From: an uncultured Chloroflexota bacterium
Lineage (GTDB): Bacteria > Chloroflexota > Anaerolineae > Caldilineales > Caldilineaceae
Reading direction: 5' to 3'
Length of the DNA stretch: 23,312 nt
NCBI GenBank assembly: GCA_903858085.1
Contig: CAIOHJ010000038.1
Span: forward strand, 1-23,312
Below, piece after piece: positions 12,272 through 20,542 of this stretch. The notes beneath the pieces were generated by a model. The model searched no databases and had not been told where the DNA came from. It was given only the letters and a program-made list of their open reading frames with translations. How positions within the stretch are numbered: position 1 is the stretch's first letter; each line of letters begins with the position of its first letter. The translations under genes and the position numbers were made by a program.

Positions 12272-13180
12272 TCACAGCCCGATGGTGCGGATGTAGTCGC
12301 GGTTGCGCTGGGCGCTCTCTTTGGGCGTGCCCATGCCCGGCAGCACATCCTGCTCGACAACCACCCAACCGCGATACTGGAGACGGCGCAGCTCGGCCAG
12401 GACGGCCGGAAAGTCGATCTCCCCTTTGCCCAGTTCGCAAAAAAGGCCCCGACCGACTGCGGTCACCGCATCCCAGCCCGTCTCTCTGGCCTGCGCCGCC
12501 ACCGTGGGGCTGTGGTCTTTGAAGTGCACATGCCAGATGCGGTCTGCATGGCGGCGTACCCCGGCGACAGGATCCCCGCCGCCGTACCGGTAGTGGCCGG
12601 TGTCAAAGCAGAGCCCCAACACGTCGGAGTCGGTCATCTCCAACAGCCGCGCCGTCTCTTCGGGCGTCTCAACCCAGGTGCCAATGTGGTGGTGAAAGAC
12701 CGTGCGCAGCCCGGTCTCCCGTTTGACCGCCCGCGCCACCCGGTTGGCACCTTCGGCAAAGATCTGCCACTGGCGTTCATCCATGCTCTGTGCTGCGGTC
12801 AGCCGGCCGGCAAAACGCGTGCGCATCGGGTCCCGATAGGGGTCGTTGCCCAGCACGATCAGGGTGTCAGGCCCGCCGACCCGGGCCAGCTGGCGCGCCG
12901 TGCGCACCGCGTCGGCCTCGCTGGCGGCGTGGCCAGCCGGGTCGTGCAGCGCGACGCTGACCCAAGAAGCCAGCAGCTTGAGCTGGCGCCGCTCCAGCTC
13001 CGCACGCAGCGTTTCCGGGTCGGTCGGCATAAACCCCCAATCTCCCAGCTCGGTGCCCGCATAGCCGGTCGCCTCCATTTCGTCGAGCACTCTGGCATAG
13101 CCGCCGCGCTCGCCTTCCACATTCTCAATCACCCCCCACGAGCAGGGAGCATTGCCCACTTGAATCCAAGAGTCGCTCAT
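12272..13180 (-). CDS. iolE: IolE-like inosose dehydratase, TIM-barrel
   Basis: Probably dehydrates 2-keto-myo-inositol to the trihydroxycyclohexane-dione that IolD hydrolyses. The 302-residue product belongs to the xylose-isomerase-like/AP-endonuclease-2 TIM-barrel superfamily. It has an NAPCSWG opening (10-16), FHHHIGTWVET (162-172), CFDTGH (Asp193, His196), WHVHFKD (His219) and VVVEQD (Glu276), which supply the expected metal ligands. The N-terminal NAPCSWG differs from the GIxPIxWxNDD opening I recall for Bacillus IolE, so this may be a sister family. The assignment leans partly on its place between iolG-type genes and on the presence of iolD and mmsA in the same cluster. AAGGACGAGG precedes the ATG. 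Confidence 0.75.
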   Translation of the reverse strand: MSDSWIQVGNAPCSWGVIENVEGERGGYARVLDEMEATGYAGTELGDWGFMPTDPETLRAELERRQLKLLASWVSVALHDPAGHAASEADAVRTARQLARVGGPDTLIVLGNDPYRDPMRTRFAGRLTAAQSMDERQWQIFAEGANRVARAVKRETGLRTVFHHHIGTWVETPEETARLLEMTDSDVLGLCFDTGHYRYGGGDPVAGVRRHADRIWHVHFKDHSPTVAAQARETGWDAVTAVGRGLFCELGKGEIDFPAVLAELRRLQYRGWVVVEQDVLPGMGTPKESAQRNRDYIRTIGL

Positions 13181-13206
13181 CGCCTCGTCCTTTTTGTTGT
13201 GCGGCC

Positions 13207-14379
13207 TCAGAATTGCACTGTTTCCCAGTGGCCGCTCTCCCAGGAGCGGAGCATGGCCTGCTGAACCCTGGCAACGGCAGCGGCTTCGGCAAATCCAGGC
13301 TCGCCTTGCTGGCCCGCGACGATCGAGCTCAAAAACGTGTAGGATTCGATCGTCTTGAGGTCGTCGTAGCCAAGCCCTGCAGCCCAGGCTGGGTTGAAGT
13401 GGCCGTGGTAGGGGTGCGCCGGCCCGCTCTGCAGGGTCAGATAGCCATCTTCGGCCGGGTTGGCATCGTTGCGCCTCTGCAGCTGGAGCTCGTTCATCCG
13501 CTCAAAACTCCATTTGATGGCGCCGTTGACCCCATGCACCTCGAAAGACATGTCACATTTGGAGCCGTTGATGATGCGGCACGATTCCAGCTGCCCGCGC
13601 GCGCCGTTGGCAAACCGCACCAACGCGCTGACGTAGTCTTCATTGGTGACCGGCCCACGGGGGCTGTCAGCCCGCCCGACATCGTAGTGCGTGCCCACCC
13701 CAGGCTGTGGAATCGGACGCTCGCGGATAAAGATCTCCCGGTCGCTGGTCAGCGACGTGATCGGGCCGGCAATCATGTGCGCCATGTCAATGGCATGGGA
13801 CATCAAATCGCCGAGTGTCCCCAGACCCTGGGCCTCCTCGAAGCGCCAGGAGAGAAAGCCATTGGGGTTGCCAGCGTAGCCGTTGAGAAAACGCCCCCGG
13901 TAGTGGGTCAGCCGCCCCAGCTCGCCCGCCTGGATGAGCTGCCGCGCATACTGAAGCACAGGGGCCCAGCGGTAGTTAAAGCCGACAAAGGTCAACACCC
14001 CAGCTTCCTGGGCAGCCTGGGCGCTGAGCAGCGTCTCCTCTGGAAAGCGACCGACCGGCTTTTCACACAAAATATGCTTGCCTGCAGCCGCAGCTGCCCG
14101 GTTGATCTCCAGGTGCATGCCGTTGGGGGCGGTCACACTGACAGCCTCGACCGCCGGGTCGTCGATCACAGCACGCCAGTCGGTCACATACCGCTCAAAA
14201 CCAAAACGCTGCTGCGCGTTCTGGGCGCGCAGCTCGACCGGGTCGGCGCAGACCACCAGCCGCGGCCGGATGCCCGCGTCCGCAAATCGATCCGGGATCG
14301 CCCGATAGGCCCGGCTGTGTGCCTCCCCCATCCACCCCATCCCAATAACGCCAATCCCAACTGTGCGTGTCATCTGCAT
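13207..14379 (-). CDS. Gfo/Idh/MocA oxidoreductase, inositol cluster
   Basis: This is an NAD(P)-dependent oxidoreductase of about 390 residues, longer than the IolG pair. It has GMGWMG (13-18), the EKP motif (106-108), FNYRW (134-138) and Asp191/His195 in GDLMSHAIDMAH. A 25-30 residue insertion after the catalytic His (IFIRERP...VGRADSPRGP) is typical of the larger MviM-like members that act on sugars or inositol derivatives. The start is uncertain: GGAG is 4 nt before the ATG at 14379 and 10 nt before the one at 14373, and a TTG at 14403 is also in frame. The substrate is unknown; scyllo-inositol or a methylated inositol is an inference from context. Confidence 0.82.
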   Translation of the reverse strand: MQMTRTVGIGVIGMGWMGEAHSRAYRAIPDRFADAGIRPRLVVCADPVELRAQNAQQRFGFERYVTDWRAVIDDPAVEAVSVTAPNGMHLEINRAAAAAGKHILCEKPVGRFPEETLLSAQAAQEAGVLTFVGFNYRWAPVLQYARQLIQAGELGRLTHYRGRFLNGYAGNPNGFLSWRFEEAQGLGTLGDLMSHAIDMAHMIAGPITSLTSDREIFIRERPIPQPGVGTHYDVGRADSPRGPVTNEDYVSALVRFANGARGQLESCRIINGSKCDMSFEVHGVNGAIKWSFERMNELQLQRRNDANPAEDGYLTLQSGPAHPYHGHFNPAWAAGLGYDDLKTIESYTFLSSIVAGQQGEPGFAEAAAVARVQQAMLRSWESGHWETVQF

Positions 14380-14466
14380 TCTGCTCCACTCTTTGTCTGC
14401 CAAGGGGCGGCGGAAGTGTCTGCCCCACCCATTGTGTTTTTGTGTTCACCAAACGAAAGGGGCACC

Positions 14467-15687
14467 CTATCCCATGCCCCCACGGCGCTTCCCCACAGAT
14501 CTTCCCCGCACATCTTCCCCGCCAACCGCTACCCACTGCCCGCCCTCTTCGTTGGAAAGGACTGCAGCGTCTACAAACTGGACCCCACGCAGGCCATCGA
14601 CGACCGTGGGGTAGGTACAGGCCAGCGGGTCAGGCAGAAAGCCCTCGCGGCGGGCCAGGATCGCTTCGGCCATGTCGGTGTAGAGATTGGTGAAGGCGTC
14701 GATAAAGCCTTCCGGGTGGCCCGGCCACAGCCGTGCCGAACGCTGGGCCAGCGGCGCCAGGTAACGGGTGCCACGCGCCAGCCGCTGGTGCGGCCCATCC
14801 ACCGGGCGCAGCCACAACTCGTCCGGGACTTCCTGCACCCATTCCAGGCTGCCTTTTTCGCCGTACACCCGGATACGCTGTCCGTGCAGGTGGCCGGTCG
14901 CCACCATGCTGACCCACATCAGCCCACGCGCGCCGTTGCTGAAGCGCAGCTTGATGTGCGCGTTGTCGTCGGCGTGCCTCCCCGGCACCAGCGTAGAAAG
15001 CTCCGCCGAGAGCGCGTCGACCTCCAACCCGGTGATGTAGCGGGCCAGATGGTGGGCATGGGTCCCCAGATCGCCGACCACGGTCGACCGCCCGGCCAGC
15101 GCTGGCGTCGTGCGCCAGAGTGCCTGTTTGTGCCCCTCTGCCTCCAACAGCGTCGATGCCCAGCCCGAGGCATGCTCGACCTGCACCAAACGCACAGCCC
15201 CCAGCTCGCCGCCCTGCACCATCGCCCGCGCCTGGCGCACCATCGGGTAGCCCGAATAGTTGTAGGTCACGCCAAAGACCCGTCCCTGGCGGTCCGCAAG
15301 CTCGGCCAGCTCCACCGCCTGCGCCACCTCGTTGGTCAGCGGTTTGTCGCAGATCACGTCGATGCCCTGCTCCAAAAATGCTTTCGCAATCGCATAGTGG
15401 CTGTTGTTGGGGGTCATGATGCTGACCACCTCGATGCCGTCGCTGCGCTGCGCCTCTGCGGCAGCCATCTCCTGCCAGCTGGCGTAGCGCCGTTCCGGCT
15501 CAATGCCCAGACTGGCAGCAAACAGCTGGCTGCGCGCAGCCTCCGAGGCAAAGACACCCGCCAACAGCATGTAACGGCCGTCCAGCCGCGCCGCCTGCCG
15601 ATGGGTCTCACCGATATGCGACCCGGGCCCACCGCCGACCATCCCCAGCCGCAGCGCCCGGCGCTGCGTTCGATCCACTGCTCTCAT
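14467..15687 (-). CDS. Gfo/Idh/MocA oxidoreductase, inositol cluster
   Basis: A 406-residue NAD(P)-dependent oxidoreductase of a different subgroup from its neighbours. The nucleotide loop is GGGPGSHIG (18-26) followed by HRQAARLDG, the EKP motif is replaced by DKP (114-116, Lys115 kept), and Asp206/His210 lie in GDLGTHAHH. Its ATG overlaps the stop of the upstream unknown gene as ATGA (15684-15687), and purines (GGGAGAAGG) lie just ahead, so the two are translationally coupled. The last 25 residues after AAVLSNEE look like a poorly conserved tail. It probably oxidises an inositol isomer or reduces an inosose; the exact substrate cannot be told. Confidence 0.83.
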   Translation of the reverse strand: MRAVDRTQRRALRLGMVGGGPGSHIGETHRQAARLDGRYMLLAGVFASEAARSQLFAASLGIEPERRYASWQEMAAAEAQRSDGIEVVSIMTPNNSHYAIAKAFLEQGIDVICDKPLTNEVAQAVELAELADRQGRVFGVTYNYSGYPMVRQARAMVQGGELGAVRLVQVEHASGWASTLLEAEGHKQALWRTTPALAGRSTVVGDLGTHAHHLARYITGLEVDALSAELSTLVPGRHADDNAHIKLRFSNGARGLMWVSMVATGHLHGQRIRVYGEKGSLEWVQEVPDELWLRPVDGPHQRLARGTRYLAPLAQRSARLWPGHPEGFIDAFTNLYTDMAEAILARREGFLPDPLACTYPTVVDGLRGVQFVDAAVLSNEEGGQWVAVGGEDVRGRSVGKRRGGMG

Positions 15688-16559
15688 CGTCCTTCTCCCT
15701 GCTCTGGCTGGCTACGCAATGGCCACAACAAAGCCCAACGTCGGAGAGCCTCCGCAGCCAGCGATACGCTGCACCGATCGGTGCAGCCGCCGGAGGTCAG
15801 CACAAACTCCAGCTGCCAATGCGCTGCGCAAGGAACCTCCACCACCTGCTCGACCACACGCAGCGGTATGCGGGTGATGATCAGACCGAGCTGCTCGCTT
15901 CTGCGCACCAGGGCCTTCTCTTCTTCGAGGAGCAGCACCGAAGCGTCGGTCAACACCACCAAGGTGTTGTGCAGCTGCTGCTCGTCGCCGGCCAGCCGCC
16001 CAGAAGACCAGAGCGCAGGTTGAAAGACCGCCCCCACCAGCGCTTCCCCCGTGTACAGCCCATACCGCTCCAACCCATCCACAAATTTCTCTGGCACCCC
16101 TGCGAGCTGATCGGCCGAGAACGGCGGGTGGGCCCCCCCCCTCTCCCGGCCGATCGCCTGGCCGACCAACGCCTGCCAGGCCGGCTGGATCAGCCGCCAG
16201 CCTATCGCGTTGAAGGCCATCTCCAGCCGGATCTGCTGCCCTTCGACCGCAGCCATCAACTCGATGCAGCCCTGCAGCAGCAGATGGCTGGAGCGCAGCC
16301 AGAGCAGCGTGGCCGCATCGATCTGGAGAGGAGCCTCAGACAACGCAACCCGCACGACCCCCGTCTGCGTAAAGAGCAGCGCCTGCGCCGCCTCTGGTTT
16401 GCCTTCCCGATCCTCTTCTGGCACGACAAACGCGGCCCGCAGCAGAGCCCCTGTCGGCAGCGCAGCTCGCGCCAGATCCTGCAGCTCTTGGGGCATCTCC
16501 TCCAGCCTGTCGACGCTGTAGGGGTGAAATTCAGACGAACGAGCCTGCCAAGGTTCCAT
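15684..16559 (-). CDS. Protein of unknown function, possibly two PH-like halves
   Basis: I do not recognise this 291-residue protein. It has no signal peptide or membrane segment, so it should be cytoplasmic. Two stretches look alike in pattern: ALLFTQTGVVRV with following strands (about 60-135), and TLVVLTDASVLLLEEE...IPLRVVEQVVEV...LEFVLTSGG (about 200-262). The second has the 'visible to D/T-x-x-hydrophobic strand, then I-P-hydrophobic, then strand' pattern seen in bacterial PH-like domains. Each ends with an amphipathic helix (ALVGQAIGRE; AAEALRRWALLW). That reading is inference. GGGAG is 6 nt before the ATG, and the stop overlaps the next gene's start, so it is a genuine part of the inositol operon. 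It follows the transporter permease gene by 38 bp. A run of eight C (16133-16140 region) lies within it. Confidence 0.75.
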   Translation of the reverse strand: MEPWQARSSEFHPYSVDRLEEMPQELQDLARAALPTGALLRAAFVVPEEDREGKPEAAQALLFTQTGVVRVALSEAPLQIDAATLLWLRSSHLLLQGCIELMAAVEGQQIRLEMAFNAIGWRLIQPAWQALVGQAIGRERGGAHPPFSADQLAGVPEKFVDGLERYGLYTGEALVGAVFQPALWSSGRLAGDEQQLHNTLVVLTDASVLLLEEEKALVRRSEQLGLIITRIPLRVVEQVVEVPCAAHWQLEFVLTSGGCTDRCSVSLAAEALRRWALLWPLRSQPEQGEGR

Positions 16560-16597
16560 CTTTGCTCCCTTCCTGTCTCAACTGCCGCGCAGCCCGC

Positions 16598-17602
16598 TCA
16601 GCGGTTTTTGCGCTGGTCGATGATCACAGCCACCACAATGATCGTCCCCTTGACAATTGTGATCCAATACTGATCCACATTCAACAAAATCAGGCCGTTG
16701 TCCAAGACGCCGATAATCAGCGCCCCCACGATCGTGCCCCAGATCGTGCCGATTCCGCCCGACAGGCTGGTGCCGCCGATCACAGCCGCCGCAATCGCAT
16801 CCAGCTCAATGCCGACCCCCTGCCCCGGCTGGCCCGAACCGACACGCGAGGAGACGACCAGCCCCGCCAGGCCAGACAACAGACCCGCAAGCGTGTAGAC
16901 CCCGATCTTGACCCGGTCGATGTTCACACCCGAGATCCGCGCAGCCTGTTCGTTGCCGCCCAGCGCATAGATGTAGCGGCCAAACGGCGTGTTGTTGAGC
17001 ATGATGTGGGTCAGCACCGCCACCACCAACAACACAATGACCGGAAAAGGCACCCCTGCAATCGCTCCCTGCCCGATAAAATTGTATTCAGGGGTCAACT
17101 GCGACAGCGGTTTGTTGGAGTAGATCAGCGCAAAACCGCGCGCCACGGTCATCATGCCCAACGTGGCAATAAAGGGTGGAATCCTGAACCGGGAGATCAG
17201 CGCCCCGTTGACCCAGCCGGTCAACGCGCCGATCAGCAGGGCCACCAGCACCGGCACCCCGATCGGCACACTCAGCCCGGCATATTTGAGGGTCGCTGAC
17301 TCTGGCAGCTGCGCCAGGCTCGTGGCCAGCACCGCCGCCAAGGCCAGCACCGAACCAGAGCCCAGGTCGATCCCCCCGGTCAGGATCACCATGGTGACCC
17401 CGATCGCAATCAACCCCATAAAAGAAATCTGGCGAATGATGTTAAAAATGTTGCGAGCCGTGAAAAACCCCTCTGAAAGCAACGAAAACGCAACCAGCAT
17501 CGCCAATAAAATCAGAACAATCCCATATTTGTTGAGAAACAGATTGAGTGATTCCCAAGTTCGGTCTTTGCCCACATTTTCTGCCGCAGCCTTGCTCGCC
17601 AT
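16598..17602 (-). CDS. Inositol/sugar ABC transporter permease (RbsC-type)
   Basis: This is the membrane component of a carbohydrate-uptake-2 ABC importer, forming a homodimeric channel with the adjacent ATPase. The 334-residue product has a short charged N-terminus and then about 8-10 hydrophobic segments. Family marks include the GGIDLGSGSVLALAA region, NTPFGRYIYALGGNEQAARISGVNIDRVK (the cytoplasmic coupling region) and the C-terminal GGTSLSGGIGTIWGT. The ATG at 17602 is chosen over an in-frame start at 17674 because it has GAGGAG 9 nt upstream, and the extra residues would fall within the intergenic hairpin. Length matches RbsC/XylH-type permeases. The substrate is inferred to be inositol from the cluster. 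Confidence 0.9.
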   Translation of the reverse strand: MASKAAAENVGKDRTWESLNLFLNKYGIVLILLAMLVAFSLLSEGFFTARNIFNIIRQISFMGLIAIGVTMVILTGGIDLGSGSVLALAAVLATSLAQLPESATLKYAGLSVPIGVPVLVALLIGALTGWVNGALISRFRIPPFIATLGMMTVARGFALIYSNKPLSQLTPEYNFIGQGAIAGVPFPVIVLLVVAVLTHIMLNNTPFGRYIYALGGNEQAARISGVNIDRVKIGVYTLAGLLSGLAGLVVSSRVGSGQPGQGVGIELDAIAAAVIGGTSLSGGIGTIWGTIVGALIIGVLDNGLILLNVDQYWITIVKGTIIVVAVIIDQRKNR

Positions 17603-17631
17603 CGTACCTCTCTCCTCTAAAAATCTCTCTG

Positions 17632-17686
17632 CCGCAGGGGGTTGTGTTGGAGCGAGCAGGCTCTGCTCCAACACAACCCCCTGCGG
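17632..17686 (-). terminator. Perfect 22-bp stem-loop between transporter ATPase and permease genes
   Basis: Bases 17632-17653 are exactly complementary to 17665-17686, with an 11-nt loop (GAGCAGGCTCT) that can add three more pairs. It lies in the 123-bp gap between the ATPase stop (17726) and the permease start (17602), and its base is about 20 nt from the permease ribosome-binding site. No T-tract follows directly (a TTTTT occurs about 7 nt later on the minus strand). Partial terminator, mRNA-stabilising hairpin or copy of a genome repeat are all possible. Confidence 0.6.
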
Positions 17687-17725
17687 GGAACGCCCTGCCA
17701 GGGGACCATTCGCCGCAGCTCCGGG

Positions 17726-19234
17726 TCAGGCCGCGACCCCTGCGCGCTGCCCGGTGGCAGCGCGCAGGATGGTTTCCTGCGTGGCGTCCTTGCGCACAAA
17801 TTCGCCGCTCACCCGCCCTTCATGCATGACCAGCACCCGATCGCTCATGCCCAGAATCTCGGGCAGCTCCGATGAAACCATCAGGATCGCCTTGCCCTCC
17901 TGGGCCAGCTTGGACATCAGGCGGTGGATCTCCGATTTGGCGCCGACATCGATCCCGCGAGTCGGCTCGTCCAGAATCAAAATATCAGGTACGGTCAACA
18001 GCCAGCGGGAGACCAGCACCTTTTGCTGGTTGCCCCCCGAGAGCAATTTGATCAGCTGGTCCATGTGGGGAGTTTTCAGTTCCAGCCGGCTCTTCTCTCG
18101 CCCGCAGGTCTCGTCGATCACGCGGCGATTCAAAAAACCACCGCGGGTGTAGCTGCCCAGACTGGCGATCATCATGTTGTCGCGCACCGAGAGCACACCC
18201 ATGATGCCCGTCAATTTGCGGTCCTCGGTGAGCAGCGCCATCCCATGTTGGATGGCATCGGCGGGGGCCTGGATCCGGGCACGCTTCCCCCGCACATAAA
18301 TTTCACCGGCGTCGATCGGCTGGATCCCAAAGACCCCTTCGATCACCTCGGTGCGGCCAGCCCCCATCAGCCCGGCCAACCCCAGAATCTCCCCGCGGTG
18401 CAGGTCAAAGCTGACACCGTGCACAAGGCCGCTGCGGGTAAGGTTGCGAACCGACAGGACAACCTCCCCGATCGTCGCTTCCTCCTTGGGAAACAGATTG
18501 GTCAGCTCTCGCCCGACCATCATCGCGATCAGGCTGTTGCGATCGGTGTCGGTCGCCCGCACCGTGGCAATGTGCTGGCCATCCCGAAAGACCGTGATGT
18601 CGTCGGCAATCTGGAAGACCTCGTCCATCTTGTGGGTGATGTAGATGATGGACACCCCCTTCGCTTTGAGCGCCCGAATCATCCGAAACAGATGGGCAAC
18701 CTCGCGGTCGGTGATGGCCGAGGTCGGCTCGTCCATCACGATCAGACGTGACTCGTAGGAGATCGCCTTGGCGATTTCGACCATCTGGGTGTTGGCGACG
18801 CTCAGCGTGCGCATCACCGTGTTGGGGTCGATGTCGATCTCCAGCCGCTCCAGCAGCGCGCGCGTGTCGGCCACCATCTTCTTTTTGTCGATCAGCCCCC
18901 ACCGCCCCAACGGCTCCCGCCCCAAAAAAATATTCTCGGCCACCGTCATGTAGGGTTCGGGCGACAGCTCCTGATGGATCATCGAGATGCCCATGCGCAG
19001 CGCCTGCTGCGTGCTTTCGATCTTGACCCGCCTCCCCAGAAAGGTGATCTCTCCTTGGTCGGGGAGATACATCCCGATCAACACCTTCATCAGCGTGGAC
19101 TTGCCAGCGCCGTTCTCGCCCATCAACGCATGGACCGTGCCACGGCGCACCGCCAGGTGCACATCGCTCAATGCCTGCACACCTGGAAAGGCCTTGGAGA
19201 CATGCTCCATGGCCAGGACACTCTCTTCCCCCAT
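17726..19234 (-). CDS. Inositol/sugar ABC transporter ATPase, two fused NBDs (RbsA/MglA-type)
   Basis: This is the cytoplasmic ATPase that powers import through the neighbouring permease. At 502 residues it has two tandem nucleotide-binding domains, as sugar ATPases of this family do. The first has Walker A GENGAGKST (39-47), Q-loop SMIHQELS, a degenerate signature LSVANTQMV, Walker B LIVMDEPTSAI and the switch ITHKMDE. The second has a degenerate Walker A, GLMGAGRTE, but a good signature LSGGNQQKV and Walker B LILDEPTRGID. This asymmetry is normal for RbsA/MglA. GGGAGGAG lies a few bases before the ATG. It follows the binding-protein gene after 133 bp holding a hairpin and tandem repeats. 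Confidence 0.93.
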   Translation of the reverse strand: MGEESVLAMEHVSKAFPGVQALSDVHLAVRRGTVHALMGENGAGKSTLMKVLIGMYLPDQGEITFLGRRVKIESTQQALRMGISMIHQELSPEPYMTVAENIFLGREPLGRWGLIDKKKMVADTRALLERLEIDIDPNTVMRTLSVANTQMVEIAKAISYESRLIVMDEPTSAITDREVAHLFRMIRALKAKGVSIIYITHKMDEVFQIADDITVFRDGQHIATVRATDTDRNSLIAMMVGRELTNLFPKEEATIGEVVLSVRNLTRSGLVHGVSFDLHRGEILGLAGLMGAGRTEVIEGVFGIQPIDAGEIYVRGKRARIQAPADAIQHGMALLTEDRKLTGIMGVLSVRDNMMIASLGSYTRGGFLNRRVIDETCGREKSRLELKTPHMDQLIKLLSGGNQQKVLVSRWLLTVPDILILDEPTRGIDVGAKSEIHRLMSKLAQEGKAILMVSSELPEILGMSDRVLVMHEGRVSGEFVRKDATQETILRAATGQRAGVAA

Positions 19235-19248
19235 GCTCTCCTCCCTGT

Positions 19249-19308
19249 GTTGTCTGGGCAGTTGTCTGGGCAGTTGTCTGGGCAGTCGTCTGGGCAGTCG
19301 TCTGGGCA
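19249..19308. repeat. Five 12-bp tandem direct repeats
   Basis: GTTGTCTGGGCA occurs three times (19249-19284), followed by two copies of GTCGTCTGGGCA (19285-19308), head to tail with no spacer. On the transcribed strand the unit reads TGCCCAGAC(A/G)AC. The array sits between the binding-protein gene's hairpin and the ATPase ribosome-binding site. It could be a slippage product or a spacer affecting ATPase expression. Confidence 0.9.
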
Positions 19309-19317
19309 GCCCGGCCA

Positions 19318-19359
19318 GGCTGCCAGCAGGAGGCAGCTTCTCGCTCCCTGCTGGCAGCC
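19318..19359 (-). terminator. 13-bp stem-loop just after the binding-protein gene
   Basis: GGCTGCCAGCAGG (19318-19330) and CCTGCTGGCAGCC (19347-19359) are perfect inverted repeats with a 16-nt loop. The stem lies 8 nt past the stop codon of the binding-protein gene. No T-tract follows. Hairpins at this point in ABC importer operons commonly keep the binding-protein mRNA more abundant than the downstream part; that role here is inferred. Confidence 0.6.
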
Positions 19360-19367
19360 CAACAGAC

Positions 19368-20354
19368 TTACTTCATGTACTCTTTGTAGTTCTCGGGCGT
19401 GACCAGCTCGTACGGAATCCAGGTGATCTGGTCGATCGCCTCGCCGCGGGCCAGTGCGATCGCGGCGGCGATGCCACCTTCGCCCTGTCCCACTGCGTTC
19501 TGGAAGACCGTGACGTTCAGGCGCCCGGCATCCATCTCCGCCAGGGCATCAGCGGAAGCATCCACACCGCCGACGATGATTTCGCCCAGCTTGCCAGCTG
19601 CTTCGATCGCAGCCAGCGCGCCGATCGCCATTTCGTCGTTGTTCGAGGCGACGGCGTCGATCGGGTCGCCGCTGGCGAGCCAGTTTTCCATGATGGCCAG
19701 CCCCTCTTCGCGCGACCAATTGCCGGACTGCTCCTTGGTGAGGGCGATGTCCGGGAAGTTGGCAGCAACCTGCTTGACACCCTCGGTGCGCATCTGGGCC
19801 GCTTCCTGGCTCAGGTTGCCGTTGAGGATGACCACGTTGCCCTTGCCACCCAGCGCCTCGGCGATCCACTCCATCTGGAAAATCCCAGCGTCGATCGAGT
19901 CAGAACCGACAAAGGCAATGCCCTCTGGCAGGTTGGCGGGCTTGCGGTTGACATAGACCAGCGGAATGCCGGCGTCCAACGCAGCCTGGGTCATCGGGTC
20001 GGTCGCATCGGTGTTGGCCGGCACGACCACGATCGCATCCACCCCCTGGGTGATGAAGTTCTCGACCTGGCCCAGCTGCACCGCTACATCTTCTTTGGAG
20101 TCCACGAAGATGACTTCCACACCTTCCTGGGCTTCACCGTAGGCGGCCATGGCCTCGCGCATCGAAGTCAGCCAGCGGTCGTCGAAGAGCATGGTGACGC
20201 CGACCCGAATCGCGTCTCCCCCCTCAGCTGGGGCCGCTTCCTCCGCCGCCGCTTCCTCCGCCGCCGGGGCCGCCGCCGGGGCGACACAGCCGGCCACCAT
20301 CGACAGCAGGAGCAGCAACGCAATTCCAATCGACAGATGCTTCTTGAAAGACAT
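19368..20354 (-). CDS. Inositol/sugar ABC transporter substrate-binding lipoprotein
   Basis: Captures the substrate outside the membrane and delivers it to the permease. The 328-residue product starts MSFKKHLSIG, then a hydrophobic core and a lipobox ending MVAGC with the lipidated Cys23. An Ala/Glu/Pro-rich flexible linker follows (about 24-46), of a kind frequent in Chloroflexota lipoproteins. The mature part is a periplasmic-binding-protein type I fold (RbsB/Peripla_BP_4): VGVTMLFDDRWLTSMREAM, DAIVVVPANTDATDP, IPLVYVNRKP, FVGSDS, ASNNDEMAIGA, VGGVDASADALAEM. The FDDxxLTxMR segment resembles inositol-binding proteins such as IbpA as I recall them. The ATG at 20354 has AAGGAG 9 nt upstream; the longer frame to a GTG at 20507 would put residues before the signal peptide. 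Confidence 0.92.
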   Translation of the reverse strand: MSFKKHLSIGIALLLLLSMVAGCVAPAAAPAAEEAAAEEAAPAEGGDAIRVGVTMLFDDRWLTSMREAMAAYGEAQEGVEVIFVDSKEDVAVQLGQVENFITQGVDAIVVVPANTDATDPMTQAALDAGIPLVYVNRKPANLPEGIAFVGSDSIDAGIFQMEWIAEALGGKGNVVILNGNLSQEAAQMRTEGVKQVAANFPDIALTKEQSGNWSREEGLAIMENWLASGDPIDAVASNNDEMAIGALAAIEAAGKLGEIIVGGVDASADALAEMDAGRLNVTVFQNAVGQGEGGIAAAIALARGEAIDQITWIPYELVTPENYKEYMK

Positions 20355-20542
20355 CGAACAGTTCTCCTTTTTTGGTTGATGAATTTGAGAGACGACAAAC
20401 AGTTCTACAGATGGCTTGTGTAGCTCTGGCTGAACTCCTTTCTTTGCTGCACACAACTGCGTTCGCAGCGAAGGCTCTGGTCTGGCGGGTGCCGCCCATT
20501 GCTTCACGCCTGCTGTGTTTCCCTCACGAGTCGGTGCTCACT

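Noticed and set aside
19249..19308. The 12-bp repeats as a CRISPR array
   Set aside because: The units are contiguous and far too short, with no spacers and no cas genes nearby.
20355..20507. N-terminal extension of the binding protein to a GTG at 20507
   Set aside because: It would place about 51 residues ahead of a complete lipoprotein signal peptide, and the ATG at 20354 has a good ribosome-binding site.
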